A DNA stretch of 64,000 bases from Micropterus salmoides (GCF_014851395.1 NW_024043372.1:8507490-8571489); one strand, 5' to 3'. Shown: positions 24,143 through 36,859, counted from the first letter of the stretch. A program made the numbers and translations. The notes: generated by a model not told the origin, from the sequence alone.

Positions 24143-25160
24143 CCTGAAGTAGTAGGTTTTTTTTTTAGCTTATATCTATATATAAGTTATTTTCGCACAT
24201 TTGGCAAATTATTTATTTTTTTGGCACGCAACACAAGAAACAGCTCGAGCAAAGGGAGAGGGAGTGGGTACTGTAAGAGATGTGATTGGGCCAGCCCAAT
24301 GTCAGTATAGGCCGATGCTTTATGGACCGATCGTTGGCCCATTTTTTAAAAACAGTTTGGCCTATATAAATAAATAATTTGACTTGTAGTCTACTTGATG
24401 AGACAAGTGCACTGCTCTTCATCAGAGGAAGAAAACAGAAATTGAAAACAGTGATCAGACAGAAATATGACCACATTTCCACACAAATGTTCACTTTAGC
24501 ACCTCTGATAAAGTGCAGATCACATTCGCTTTAGAGGAAATGAAGCATCCTAGAGCAGAGAGACAGTCAAACAGAGCAAAGTGTCTCTGAGTGGGAGAGA
24601 GACAGCAGGACACAGGACAGGTGTTATTGTCGCGGTCAGGTGTCATGATATACTCTCACTACTTTGCGGTGACTGTTAACCGTTTGTGTAGCAAATACAC
24701 TGACTTGACACTGACCGACAACATTTATATTTAAATGTATTGATTACAATTTTGATAGGGACAATTCAGAAGTCGCAGATAAGCCCTGAAGCTGTGAGCA
24801 ATGCACTCTCTCCTCTCATGCTTACTATAAACACAGGTATGCAGTAACGGTGGGGGGTAACGTTACATGAACTTTAAACAAAATATAGTAAAATTATTGC
24901 AAGTAGCGTCCGCTCTTGGAAGAACTGCGAGACAGGCTGCATCGTGAAGATTATTGCATAAAATATTTTTGTTGCGGTTGTTGAGTTACATTCGGGGCTA
25001 CAGTCAGAACATCTGGGGCTAAAGCCCCAGAAAAATGACCTGGCGACACTGATGCTGGCAGCTTGTCACCAGTGCCTGTACACAAGACAAATTCCCAGTA
25101 CACCAAAGAGTAAAATGTAATAGTGCTGGTACTGGTCAAAGCAATGCAAAATCGCACACA
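24143..25160. other. Unassigned 1-kb block
   Basis: No gene seen. TCTGGGGCT-AA-AGCCCCAGA at 25012-25031 is a 9-bp palindrome. Confidence 0.5.
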
Positions 25161-26390
25161 TTCAGAATCAGAAGGAGCTTTACTGCCAAGTAATGTTATA
25201 CATACAAGGAATTTGCTTTGGTGATAAGGTGCTACATGTAGACAAACATACGGTTGACATAAATAAATCTAGAAATATATAAATATGGAATAAACAATGC
25301 AATTTATATAATAAAAATAATAGAGATAAATACAACTATTTGCAGAGAAAGAACATCGCAGATATTTGGGCATTATTCCGGGTTTGTGTTGTGCAGACGC
25401 ATTGCTACGGAAGAGAATATTGTGTACATACAAATTGACAATATAAAAATATAGAACAACAACGATTAACAATTAACAACAAATATGTGCAATGTGCCAG
25501 GTTTGTGCATGATATGAAATTAAATAATATTTACATGTGCAGAGACATTTGTATTTGAAATTTGAAAGGGGGGAGTGTCAGTGAGGGATCCAGGCCTTGT
25601 TAATGAGGATAGCTTAAGATGGGAAGAAGCTGTTTTTGTTGCGAGCAGTTTTGGTCCTGATGGACCGCAGCCTCCTGCCAGAGGGGAGAGTCTGAAACAG
25701 TGTGTGTTTGGGGTGGGAGGAGTCAGCTGCAATGGCATACAGGTCCTGAAGGGATGGAAGATTGCAGCCAATCATCTTCTCTGCAGAGCGAATGATACAG
25801 TGATGCAGCCTGCTTTTGTCCCTGGTAGGGGCAGCAGCGTACCAGATGGTGATGGAGGAGGTGAGGACGGACTCAATGATGGCGGTGTAGAAGTGCACCA
25901 CCATTGTCTTTGGCAAGCTGAAAATTCTGAACAATAACAAGGGAGTCCGGGTTTGTCTGCTCCACACACAGTATCCGGTCGGCTAGCATGCGCTGTGCGT
26001 CAAGCACGTTGGCCTGTGGCGGAACATAAACACCAACCAGAGTGAATGAAGAAAACTCAAGGGGGTAAAACGGCTTACAGTTAATGATAAAATACTCTTT
26101 AGGAGAATAGTGCAGCTGAATCACTGTCACGTCGGTATAACGTCGGTATAACGGCTCGTTTTCCTCACACAGCCTGAACAACAGCGAGCAAGCCCTTCAC
26201 CAAAATGTCCAATAATTCCACTGATGACGCGAGAAAAGTGGGAAATAAATCTGCTGGAGTTCTTCTCTGATGCTCATGAGCTCTTCTCTGAAAAAGAGCT
26301 CCGGGAATCATGGCCAAAAACTGAATTAACACACAAAAACAAAACAGAGCGCACCTAACACCGAGGCAGCTATACGCAGCGCCATCTCAG
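25161..26390 (-). mobile_element. Internally deleted LINE (endonuclease joined to RT end)
   Basis: On the minus strand, 26181-25955 reads as endonuclease: EPLYRRYTDVTVIQLHYSPK, then FTLVGVYVPPQANVLDAQRM and PDSLVIV, where GDFN should follow. Immediately after, in another frame, comes the C-terminus of the same polyprotein: MVVHFYTAIIESVLTSSITI, SLQDLYAIAADSSHPKHTLF, LPSGRRLRSIRTKT and NSFFPS (25900-25614). Most of the reverse transcriptase is absent, so an internal deletion of some hundreds of codons joined the two. The 3' tail (CAGAATCAGAAGGAGCTTTA) reaches about 25161; a tail-only copy sits at 14481-14583. The 5' part extends to about 26390. Family not resolved. Dead copy. Confidence 0.8.
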
Positions 26391-26477
26391 AACTTGCGTA
26401 TAATTGTCACTGTAGAGCAAAAGCCGTATCAGCGATTTAGAAATCCTGGCCGGATGCATTTTTTTAACTCCCAAAAA

Positions 26478-26862
26478 CTGTGGCGGTTTTGGGGGGGTGG
26501 CCAACAGGGGCCAGTGCCCCTGTAACACAGACGTTGGACCCCCCTATGGCCCCCCCACTGAATGAAAAGTGGCCTGCAGGCCACATCCGGCCCCGAAGCA
26601 AACTCCATGTGGCCCAGCACATGATCTAATATAGCCTATAGCTATGACAACAAAAGTAAACTACATGTAGGCTATAGTGTATGGAAGTAGCTAAAGAGTG
26701 AGCTGTATTGTTTCCTTCTCATCTTTGTTGAGTTTCACATTTACTCATTTTATCCAAAGCGACTTACATTTGCATTGAATGCATGGATTGAATGTGCCCA
26801 TCTGACAAAACACCGGCCCCAGCCTGGCCCTCCTCAATAAAATTGGTCTAGAACCGCCACTG
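26478..26862. mobile_element. 385-bp hAT MITE with perfect TSD
   Basis: The left end is CTGTGGCGGTTTTGG. The right end is GGTCTAGAACCGCCACTG, the complement of CAGTGGCGGTTCTAGACC. The flanks are CCCAAAAA at 26470-26477 and 26863-26870, a perfect 8-bp target duplication. A scrap TTTTATCCAAAGCGACTTAC (about 26748) is a fish SINE tail inside it. Confidence 0.9.
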
Positions 26863-27488
26863 CCCAAAAAGAGGACATGTCTTCGAAAAAGAGGACGTAT
26901 GGTCATCCTAGTGGGATATGCGTTTAAAAATTTACATTGTTGTATTGAGGGGTTTGTTGGCGTGTTTCTTGAAATGTCTTTTCTGTGGTTATGATGAATT
27001 TTGGGCAGATTTATTTCTCCTCTTCTCTCTTCACCACTTACACTTTATCCCCGTTTGCCCAATCTTCCCTATCTCTTCTCTTTCTGTCTTTTTTACAAGC
27101 AGTAGTCAACCTCTGTCTGCCTTTCTGCTCTCCAATAAGAGCGCATCTTTTCCAGTTTCTCTCTGTTCTTTCATTAACACCAGTGTCTTTGATCTGAGTG
27201 AAGGAGGCTGTAACTCTATCTCACAGTTAACTGTGAGCTTCTGACCACACACACTCACAAACCAAACATAAGAAAAACATTGATTTTGACTTGATTATTT
27301 CCCATCATACAGCTCCCAATGCGTCTGTTGTGTGTAAACAGAGCAGGGGGATTTGTTCAGAGGAGGGATGTGCAGCTCTACTGCTGCTGTGAGCTGTAAA
27401 CAAAGTGTAGACTGAGCACCAGTCCAGTTCTGGAAACATTATCACTGTGGTTGGTAATAAGTCAACTCCAGTAGGTCATTTGTTGAAA
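26863..27488. other. Unassigned DNA
   Basis: 0.6 kb, pyrimidine-rich at 27010-27180. No supported gene. Confidence 0.5.
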
Positions 27489-27513
27489 TAATAATAATAA
27501 TAATAATAATAAG
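27489..27513. repeat. (AAT)n microsatellite
   Basis: About eight ATA/AAT units. Confidence 0.9.
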
Positions 27514-27614
27514 GGTTAACAGGTGAAGTAGCAGCTTCCCTGAATTAACTGCAACAACTTATATGCAAAAATGCAACATCTACATCTAGCTTAAGTTTCA
27601 ACATGATGCCCTAT

Positions 27615-28099
27615 GGTGCTTTCAGACCAAAAGCAAAGCGAGCGTTTGGGGCGGTGAGTTTACATAGAAAGTCAATTTAAAGAGGCGCGATTTCCTGTCG
27701 GGCGGCACAAAGTGACACGAAGGGGGCGGGGCCGGCAACGCAAAGGAATTCGCAAGTTGAATATTTTCAACTCAAGCGAGAAAGTCGCATGAGGCTGAGT
27801 CGCGATAGCCTCAGTGTTGAGATTGTCCGTACGTCACCGACGGCTTCAGAGCGATGTGTTGAGCGGGCCGGGCAGAGCGGGGGAATGAAAAAATCTGCTG
27901 GCCGGCTGAGAGCTGCTAAACTTGGGGGAGAAGAGCAGGGAGCAGCGATGCAACCTTTGGACAAATAAACACCCGTTGTCGGACTGGATTATGCGATTAT
28001 TAAAATCGCCTTCTTGCGTTGTGTGTGAACACTTGCAGCAAATGTACTCATGTGAGGAAAGTGTCGCGAGGAGAAAATTCACGTTTGGTCAGAATGCCG
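27615..28099. mobile_element. CpG-rich MITE, imperfect terminal repeats
   Basis: The left end is GGTGCTTTCAGACCAAAAGC. The right end is ACGTTTGGTCAGAATGCCGC, its inverted complement at about 14 of 20 positions. The interior is CpG-rich (27640-27960), unlike its surroundings, and could be mistaken for a promoter island. It resembles fish elements starting CTTTCACACCAAAAGC. The class is probably Harbinger-like; the target duplication is unclear. Confidence 0.5.
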
Positions 28100-28339
28100 C
28101 ATAAGTCAAAAGCTTGAGTAATTTAAATTTATGCAAGAGAGCTGACCTTATGATAACAACTCCTCACATTATATATATAGTTCAAATATTTATGGCATTG
28201 ATGAATTTGGAGGTTAGGTCAACACATCAAACTCATTGTTGTGTTCCTCAGACCATTCCTGAACCATTTTGCTTTGTGCCAGGGCGCATTATACCATGCT
28301 GAAAGACTGTCTTATTATTATTCCTTATTCTTATAGTGA

Positions 28340-28735
28340 ATCCTGGTGCCATGTGTTCCCCAGGTAAGCGACGCACCTGGCCATCCGTGTGATGTAAAAA
28401 ATGATGTCATTCATTCATTTATTCATCCATCCATTGCTCTGTGGTCCTGTTCTGATGCTTACGTGCCCATTGTAGGCACCTTCGGCAGTGGACAGGGGCC
28501 CGCATGGGCGCCATGACTGGTCTGTGGCTACTTAGCCAAACTAATGCACAGTGTTCTGACACCTTTCTGTCAGAACCAACATAAACCTTTTTCAGTAGCG
28601 GACCACACAGGCCTGACTTTGCTCCCCACGTGTGTCATTGACCCTGTCGCCAGTTCACCGCTTTTCCTTCCTTGGACCACTTTTGATAGGTGATGACCAC
28701 TACAGTCCTTTATTCTGGAAGCCAACTTTCAAGAG
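28340..28735 (-). pseudogene. Tc1-type transposase fossil
   Basis: On the minus strand the blocks SHRPVMAPMRAPVHCRRCLQ and WARKHQNRTTEQ, followed by YITRMARCVAYLGNTW, match the middle of Tc1/mariner-type transposases, from the second helix-turn-helix to just past the first catalytic region. The upstream blocks (TYQKWSKEGKAVNW and the HTVLCISLA-like stretch) are shifted in frame. The catalytic DES segment itself falls in a damaged stretch (28400-28435) and cannot be read. Terminal inverted repeats are absent. An isolated piece of about 400 bp, non-functional. Confidence 0.75.
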
Positions 28736-30240
28736 CCAGGAGGGTTACAAGTTATCTCTTTGCAGGATGTGATTAGTCCAACACCGAAATAGCAAAATTG
28801 TCCAAATTTGATCCAAAGGGATAAATAGTTCATTACTAATGCAGGATGGCTTCAGCAACAGCTTCCACTCTACACACTACTGCTGTACAACAAATGAAGG
28901 GTAAATTCATTAGGAGCAACCTACTGAGGCTGACACTATGTAGATGACAAACTACACCTGGCTTTGAAGAAGTTCACTCCTTTTTCAGTTATCAGAGAAC
29001 TGGTAAAGGGTCTGAGTACTAGAGGAGAGGGTGGATCTTCAGGGAAGATAGTACTGGGGGCTGATCGCTACTGAACTCCTGCAGAGGTGTGCATGCTGAG
29101 ATCCAAAAAAATTGGGAGTACAGCAAAGTATGACTTCAAGGAAGGAGGTCAAGTGAGTTGAAGGAGCAAACAGCCTTTCTGAGTCTCAGATGAAAAGAGA
29201 GCTGAAAATCCACGTTTCACGCTTTGTACTCGACAGTGGGTTTCACTTGTGGGAGTAATTAGCATCGCAGCTTTTCTTTTGAAGTGAGCTCGAAGAAATA
29301 GTGGAGGAGAGAGCTGCTGCTATTGCTGCTTGTAAGGACCACACATTAATGGAGATAGATATAAGGGGTGGAAAAGAGTGATGCTGAGGGTGATGGTTAG
29401 TTTCATACAATCATGTAATTTGGCACAAAGCACTGCATTAAAAAAAGATTCTTTGGAGCAGCTGCTAGGAAAAAAACTTACTGAACTTATGAAAAATTTA
29501 CCTTTCAGGAAAGTTGCACAAAGACAAAACAAGACAGTTGATTTACAAAGGAAAATAATCATCCTCACCGGTCATAAAATCTATATTTTAATAGCAATAT
29601 CACCATCAAAATCATCATCCTGTAGATTATAATGCAACTGAATATCTTCTTATACACCTGGAAAACAAGTGTAACTGTAAATTTTATGAAAAAAGAAAAT
29701 ATAACAGGTGAATGTGCATGTTTTGGCCATATTTACAGTTTATTTATTCACTTTTATTGGGAGTTTTCTTCAAAACAATATTTCTGTCCATACAATCACA
29801 TTCCAAATAAAGCTTCCAAAACATTGAAATACTGATAAAAACAGCGAATGTTGATCAATATTCCTGTGACCAAAAGCACTCCCATGCTTTACAGGCCCAC
29901 ATATTGGATATTGCATGTCTGTGTAGCTCCTACCAGTCGGCCAGTAGACCAAAGCAGCTGTTCCAAAGCAACACTTCTTCTGTCCTTCATTTTCAGAAAC
30001 AAAACCTAAGGGCTCAGGGATTGCGCAATACAAAGATGGTGGCCCGGGAGATATTTTGCCAAAGAAAACAGCTGGACTGAAAATTGCGAAAACGGCAAAA
30101 GAACTAAGTCAGAGGTTGTAACTGTATATGTATATTGACATGTTGCTGTTATTATTATCCAGCTAATAGGTCTGTGAGTTTAGTGATTTGAGTTACACAG
30201 CTGATCAGAGCTGGAGCTGAACTTTCTTTAGATGTCACGA
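28736..30240. other. Unassigned 1.5-kb block
   Basis: No gene, terminal repeat or array supported. Confidence 0.5.
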
Positions 30241-30315
30241 TCCTGTCCTGAGTTCTGTGTGTGCTGTTAGTTTATAGTTTGCTTGCTACTTTTAGTGTGC
30301 GTCCTCTACCTGTGG

Positions 30316-32300
30316 CCTGTACTACGAAGCGGGGTAACTGGCTTATCCAGGTAACTTCAGGAGTTGGGTGTAACTTCCCAGTTACTACGGAAGGTGGATA
30401 GGTGTTACCCGAGGTCTTTTGCCTTGGCAATTTACGCTGCGGTTGCAATGAAGTTCTGAACACCACAGCCTCTGAGAAATATCTTGGAGCTTTTTTTCTG
30501 ATCCACATTCTGGACTGAAATTACACTTATTTAAGATACAGAGATCTCATCTTTTGATCAGAGTAAGACAGAGATGAGTTTTTTGCTCCTGAGGCCAATA
30601 TGAGAAAACTGAGACATATTTGAAAAGACTCATGAGATCCTTAACTTCCCAGTTAACCCATACTACGAAAGGTGGATAGGTGTTACCTGAGGTCTGTTGC
30701 CATGGCAATTTACGCTGCATCTCTAAACTGCTCCGAGCAGGTTTTGTTCGTGGTTAACTCGAGGTTACCCTGCACGTGGACTACAAACCACATCTGTACT
30801 TAGTGTTAATGATTAATTAATGAAATTATTACACACCACTTCATAAAATATGTTTAGATTTCATCCTGATTTGTTCCACTGCGGTTGCAATAAAGTTCTG
30901 AACACAACAGCATTAGGCTACATTCAGACAGCGAGCCCTGCAGCCTCTGTGATTTTAGAGAGGAATCTTAATTAATTAACAGGACAGTTCCTTAGATGTA
31001 GCCCATCTGTAGTCTATAAATGAATTCTGTTTTCACATATTTAGATTATTTTACGTGTCCAAAAAATACAGCGCCAGGGTGAGGAGTTAATGACCGAGAA
31101 AAAAGATCCTAGATTAAAGTGTGAAATTTACAAGAAGAACAATGGGAAATTCCCTGAAATTAACGTAAAAAAAAACCTAAACTCATGAGTATTTCTTCAC
31201 TGCTTTCCAATAAGTGCATACTAAACAGCAGATATGTGTGTGTGATGTTACAGCCTTGCAAAGTGAAGTTTCTCTCAAATGTGTGACTATAATGTCAGAG
31301 AACATTCAAGCTTTTTACTTGTAGATTAATGTTGGAAATTAAATTCTGTCTCGGATTATTACCCGTCTCCGCTGGCTCCTTTTTTTCTATTACAATGGAC
31401 CTTATGTGCAGTTGTACCTTTACATCTTAATAATATTACACATAACCCAGAAGAAAAATCTTTTGCTCAGAATAGTCTTTTCTTTAACTCTTGAGAAAAC
31501 ACTAAGATCTCAATAGTGAATCTTTGAGATCACTCCTGTGATGGAACCCCGCTCCTGCAACAACGCTGCCGCTGCGCCATCCAGCTAAAACTAAATTTTC
31601 CTTTACTGAAGAGGAGAAATGCCATATCCACAATTAAAAGTCCTCAAAATTCTACTCAAGTAAAAGGTATAAAAGTATTCCATAGTGAATGTACTTCAAA
31701 AGTAAAAGTGCTTATTCTGTATGACAGATACTTGTTGTGCATCAGTTCTTGCGTGCATTCGGTCCTTAATGAATTAATCTCTAAACATCATGTCAAAGTA
31801 TTGGGTGTTCCAGTTATGCTGGCTGTGACTACCTTAACCAATTGGAAAGCATGACATTTGAAAGTGCATTATTTTCAACGTCAAAATGTATTTTATTTTT
31901 CTCAGTAACTTGTAACAGATAATTAACAATAAATACAATAAGGATTTGAAATTAAGGGGAGTAAAAGTACAAACCCCCATAAAAAGAAAATACTCAACCT
32001 CAGCATTTGACGTAAGGAAAGTACTTGAGTAAAATAACCCCTAAGTGGGGTTACTAACACAAAACTGAGAAATATCTTGGAGCTGAAATTACACTTATTT
32101 AAGATGAGTTGAGATGAGTTTTTTGCAGAAAACAGACATATTTGAGTAGAATCATGAGATCCCAGGATCATAGCTGAGTTTTCTTTGAGCTCTTTCTCTG
32201 ATCTCATGGTCCAATGTTCAGGAGACTTCAATAACACTTATTTAAGATCAGTTAGAGATCTCTTGTTTTGATCAGAGTCAGACATAAATGAGATTTTATA
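30316..32300. repeat. Mosaic of re-shuffled repeat segments
   Basis: It starts GGCCTGTACTACGAAGC (about 30318), a likely transposon end also seen, altered, near 41789 (GGGCCTGTACTACCAAGC). Segments recur inside. GGTGGATAGGTGTTACC...TGGCAATTTACGCTGC occurs at 30393-30438 and 30670-30717. GCGGTTGCAAT(G/A)AAGTTCTG occurs at about 30438 and 30881. GAGAAATATCTTGGAGCT occurs at 30474 and 32067. AATTACACTTATTTAAGAT occurs at 30520 and 32085. The GATCAGAGT block occurs at about 30558 and 32271. The family is unknown. Confidence 0.6.
31655..32042. repeat. AAGTAAAAGT-type fish repeat
   Basis: The left side is CTACTCAAGTAAAAGGTATA. The right side is GGAAAGTACTTGAGTAAAAT. Together these are a rough inverted pair resembling a common fish hAT-like MITE. 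Lies within the mosaic. Confidence 0.4.
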
Positions 32301-33792
32301 TGGTTGTTTTTCCTGGGATAAATTTGAGAAGTGGGAGAAAAGGCCTTAAGTCTCACATTGCTATTAAAAGCAGCTCATTTGTGTCTAGGAGAACAGAAGG
32401 AAACAACGATGAGATCTCATCTTGGATTTTGCTTTCCTATGGGAAAAGAAGAGCCCATAACATACATAAGAGATTTGAACTACAATAAGAACACTGGGAA
32501 GATAATTAGGCTAAAAATTTAATCCATGCGATGCCAACAAGCCTCCCTGCCTTTGTCGTCCGCTACGATATTAGATTCAGCCTTTAACTTGTCTTTACAT
32601 TCATAATTTCCTGACACTACCAAAGTGCATTCCTCTGGAGAAATACGGCGCATGCGCCGTTGCGCCTGCACGGACGCACACATCCCTTTTATGCGAACGC
32701 ACACAAACTCCAATTAAGTTAACACCGGGTTAACACGAACTCAACTAACCAACATCTTATCTTAGCGATTTATGTTTTGATATAAGTTAATTTAGATGCT
32801 TGGTGTTTGATGTGTGTTTGGTATGGATAAAAATGGTTGGTTTGACGTTGTGGCTGAGCCTTCCAGCTTCATGGAGGTGTGTGGCATGCATAGGGTGACA
32901 AAATACTAGGATCAGACATGGATTTCTCATTTGCATTTTGTGCGAAAATCGATTGTCCCTCGGAATCGGTCATGAGCGTGCTTAACAGGCAACTATCACA
33001 AAGTGTGTATTTAGTTATGTATTTATATTCTAATCCTGGTAATGAAAATGTTTTAAAGGTCCTTTTACATAGAACGCTTTACAAACAGATGAAAATTCAA
33101 AAATTTTGCTGGCAAATATGCCAAATAATCACCTTAAAAATTGCAAATTGTAAAACATGAGTTTTTGAACATGAACATGAACTTATTATATTTGGCATAG
33201 ATCTAATCCTGAAAGCCTGACATTTCTATGTTCAGTGTCCTAATGATATTATCCCACTCTAAAACTCACTCTGGTGACGTGAAACCATACTTCTGGCTAA
33301 ATTGGACTGAGACTGGGGCACCGTCCAGGTCTGGAGGTGGTCTCTGGTGAGGGAATAGAGAGGATATGAGGCTAATTTGCATGTTATGTTCCCATATACA
33401 ATCTGTTGGACTCATCATCTCATGTTTGTGGAAATAGCTGGCAATACAGATGACAACGGTGGATGGAGTATGCCAGCTAATCAAGAACATCCTCCCTGAA
33501 AGGCAGAGACCAAAAGTTTTTATTTTGTTTCCTGTAGATTATTGCTCCAGCATTGTGCTAACACTCAGTTTAAACCTCCATCTTCAGTTTGAAAGTGGCC
33601 ATTTATTAAGTAAAAACTATTTTCCACCAAACATGGAAGACGGATTAGATACTGCATTTCTCTTAATGCCAACAAATCCCATAAATAGTATGGTATATCT
33701 TGTTCTTTTGTGAGAAGCTCCATTGTGGTCCAAAAACTAAAACACATCAATGGGCCACATCGTTGCACTGGGTTACATGTTTTTCATCCTGT
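32301..33792. other. Unassigned 1.5-kb block
   Basis: No supported gene. Bases 32700-32740 (GTTAACACCGGGTTAACAC) could be a decayed end of the mosaic element. Confidence 0.45.
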
Positions 33793-33800
33793 GTTGTAAC

Positions 33801-34644
33801 CATGGTTCGAATTACGGGGGGGGGATTGGGGGGGGTCTGACCCCCCTAGTTAAGGCTTGGACCCCCCCAAAAGAGGCAAAACCAACAGTTCAGGGGGGTC
33901 TTTCTTACCTGTATTTATAAATATTACAATTTCCTGTACTTATATTCAAGAATCTTGACAGCGCTGGTGCTTTGGCATGAGCAGTGAAATTGGGGGATTA
34001 GTTATTGTAGAGATACATTTTTACATAAATATAGAGTTTATTAGCTCATTTGAAGTCTTTTGCGAGTCCTTTCACAATAAACATGGCATTTGTTTTAACA
34101 CTGGAATTCCCAAAAATTCCCAATTCCCCAACAACAGTGTTTGTCAGACTACTGCTTTATTGGACGCAGATTACATCATTCACAGTCAACATGAGCAAGA
34201 GGAAAGGAGATATTTGTTGAAAAAGAGTAAGCTGAAACTTTAAACTTGATGAGATAATAATGCAGACTGTATTTTATGTGTCTTTAGTTCTGTATCAACA
34301 CTGTGTGGGTTTGTTTTCAGCAGTCATGATGGTCTGCTGTTGTGTGTCTGACTTGCTGGCAGTTTTGCTCTAGAATACTTGGTGACCTCTACAAAAGTTG
34401 TCATGTGGTATGGGGCACCCGTGAACTGGTGTAACGAATTTGATTTATCATCATCATCTTCATCATCATCATCATCTACTGACTGATGACATTAGTTAAA
34501 TAAGCGAGGATACTGTAAGCATTGTAAGATTTTAGATGGTTAGAAGCCCGTGCCTGTGCTGTACGGGGTTTTTTTTTTGGACCTGGAAAGAAAGTTGACC
34601 CCCCCCCCCCCCCCACCGGTTGCCACTGTATAATTCGCACCCCG
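33801..34644. mobile_element. hAT element with G/C-tract ends and perfect TSD
   Basis: The left end is CATGGTTCGAATTACGGG and the right end is TATAATTCGCACCCCG; the first 14 bases match as inverted repeats at 11 positions. The flanks are GTTGTAAC at 33793-33800 and 34645-34652, a perfect 8-bp target duplication. Just inside the left end are G10, G8 and a GGGGGGTC-T-GACCCCCC palindrome. Just inside the right end is a C16 run. No transposase is recognised; the 88-codon open frame in the middle (33977-34243) has no known domain. Confidence 0.85.
34448..34476. repeat. (ATC)n microsatellite, imperfect
   Basis: ATC/CAT units with one interruption, inside the hAT element. Confidence 0.85.
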
Positions 34645-34659
34645 GTTGTAACGCTACTT

Positions 34660-34865
34660 GTGCCCTGAGAGGCAATAGCCCGATAGCTCAGGCCTCCCCA
34701 TGTAGTTTCAGCCTGGAGATGTGCATAAGCAGTGAGATTGCTACATTACAGTTTTCTTAGCTTTTTTAATTAAAAGAAATAAACACAATGTCGTGCCATG
34801 TTCACTACATAAGCAAAGAATTTGTGTCGATTCATTTTATTAATCGATGAATCGTTGCAGCCCTA
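34660..34865. mobile_element. hAT right-end remnant
   Basis: It ends TTAATCGATGAATCGTTGCA followed by GCCCTA, the complement of the common hAT end TAGGGCTGCAACGATTCATC. The left end is missing. Confidence 0.5.
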
Positions 34866-35820
34866 GTGTTCATATATTGTGATTGTGATACTGTTATTTC
34901 CTTAGTGATCACTAAGGTCCTTTATGTTGGTGACAATTTTTATTTAAAGTCAGTAAATGTATTTTTCATTTTCCTCATATAATTCATGCAACATAGCTCA
35001 GTTTGTACTGAAATTAGTTTTTGCCACTTTAACCTAACTACTAAATAATCTTAAATCAACTTCTTTTGGTCAGATTTTTATCTTCTTGTTTTGTGTAAAC
35101 TGACGTCAGGATGTTTTTTGGATCAGCTGCTTGCTGCTACACAGCCTGCAGAGCAGTTTCCTGCAAGGGTCTGAAAAAGTCACATTCAGACTCAAGATGA
35201 AAGTAAATGGAAATAAATTAGTGACGGGCTGATCATAATATGGATTTACAGCCAAACTGAATTCTGGGCTACGGATACGGCCGAGGAACTAGTGTGTGTG
35301 TGTGTGTGAGTTTCTGGCATTTGTCAGGCTTCTAGTTGGCACAACTACTACCCGACTAGCGACAGGTGTGTCTGTTTACACTCGGACACACACACACTAA
35401 TTACAACCCTGGCTCTCTGCTCGGTTTAATCCGCTCTCTGGATGTTTGCCGTGGCACTCAGAGACTTCCAAGGTTGTATGTGTGCGTGGTGATCATCGAT
35501 GTGCCCAGGTGTGTGTACATACTGTACAGGTGTGTATTTCTGCTTTGTGTGTGTGTGCGCTTCTGCCTCAAGATAACTTCTGTCACTAGTTTTGAGTTTC
35601 TTTTACAATGACAATGGCCATCATTGTTGTTTATTTTTTGTTAAATAAACAGATTTTAATTTGGTTTATATTTTTTAAAATAAAAACGTCCAAAGGAATC
35701 TGAACATATACAGTAAAATTGTACAAAAAGGCTGATAATGACACTGATTAGATCTAAACAAAAGAAACCCAGAAAAATTTAATTATTATAATCCCATTTT
35801 CAACAAGATTTTCTTGAAAA
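34866..35820. other. Unassigned DNA
   Basis: Nearly 1 kb. A short GT run lies at about 35291-35307. Nothing else supported. Confidence 0.5.
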
Positions 35821-36784
35821 TACGGTTTTGGAAAATAATCTAATTGCAATTTTTTTTAATCCATAGCGATTTAATATGCGATTAATTTTTAAGCCTCTGT
35901 ATTATTCAAAATGGACAAGCAGTAAATCAGTATATACTATGACCAAGACACTATTAGAAGGATAAAACTACACTGTTCTTTCTTGTGTTATGATGAATTA
36001 GGTAGAATTATTATTATGAGCAATGGTGGAGAAGATATATCAAATTCTATTAATATGAGAAAGATAACTTGAGTCAAGTCATGGCATTAAATATGATGTA
36101 ATATCATCAGGTCGGCCTACCTACAGACCACAAGAAAAACTAAGTTCACCACAGCGTGTTATACAGTAAGTGCTCAATACAAAACCCACAGCTCAACAAG
36201 CAATTAATGAATCCTTATCTGAGTTCAGATCTCCAAGGAGTCCATCTTTCTATATCCCAGTAAGCAAACAAAAAAATACTCAGTTTGACGAAAACTGGCC
36301 AACGAAAATAAAACCAAGTGTCACCTCTCGTGTTTAATAGACAAGCTTAGAAAATCTCCGACAACATCGGAATCCCCCTCCTCCTTCACAGACATTTCCT
36401 GAGCTGGCTGATGGCTGTATTTGTGAGGAAGGCGCCGATCGCCATAATACACCTACCATACAGCACGTGTCTTTCTGTTGTGCATTTTTCCTGTGCGTCA
36501 AAGCTGCGGATGGCCCGACGATTTCACCCACCACAACCATCAAGTTACCCGCGGGTGGCGGCTGCTACCTTAATGCCCTGTGTGACACTTAAGTTTATAT
36601 AATATCAGCTTCTGTCAAGCTTAAGGCTTGGTTGTACAACAAGAGACAAAGTATCAACTTCGTCTGCAGACTGCTTTCTGCTTGGGTGTCATGTGACCAG
36701 AGTTTAATCGCAGCCTTTGCAATTAGAAAATCTCGTTTTATTACATCGCGATAATATCGCAAATGCAATTAATGGTTCAGCCCA
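35821..36784. mobile_element. hAT element remnant (AATCG...TTCAGCCC)
   Basis: The left side is GGAAAATAATCTAATTGCAA, then AGCGATTTAATATGCGATTA. The right end is GCAATTAATGGTTCAGCCC, the complement of GGGCTGAACCATTAATTGC. The left terminus itself is eroded. The same end type (TTAGGGCTGAATGATT) opens the element at 63404. Confidence 0.55.
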
Positions 36785-36859
36785 ACAGATAAATTCCAAA
36801 TTCGTTTTGAAAAAGTCAGAACAAACAAAAGGCTCCAATATATGTCTTTGACTATCACA

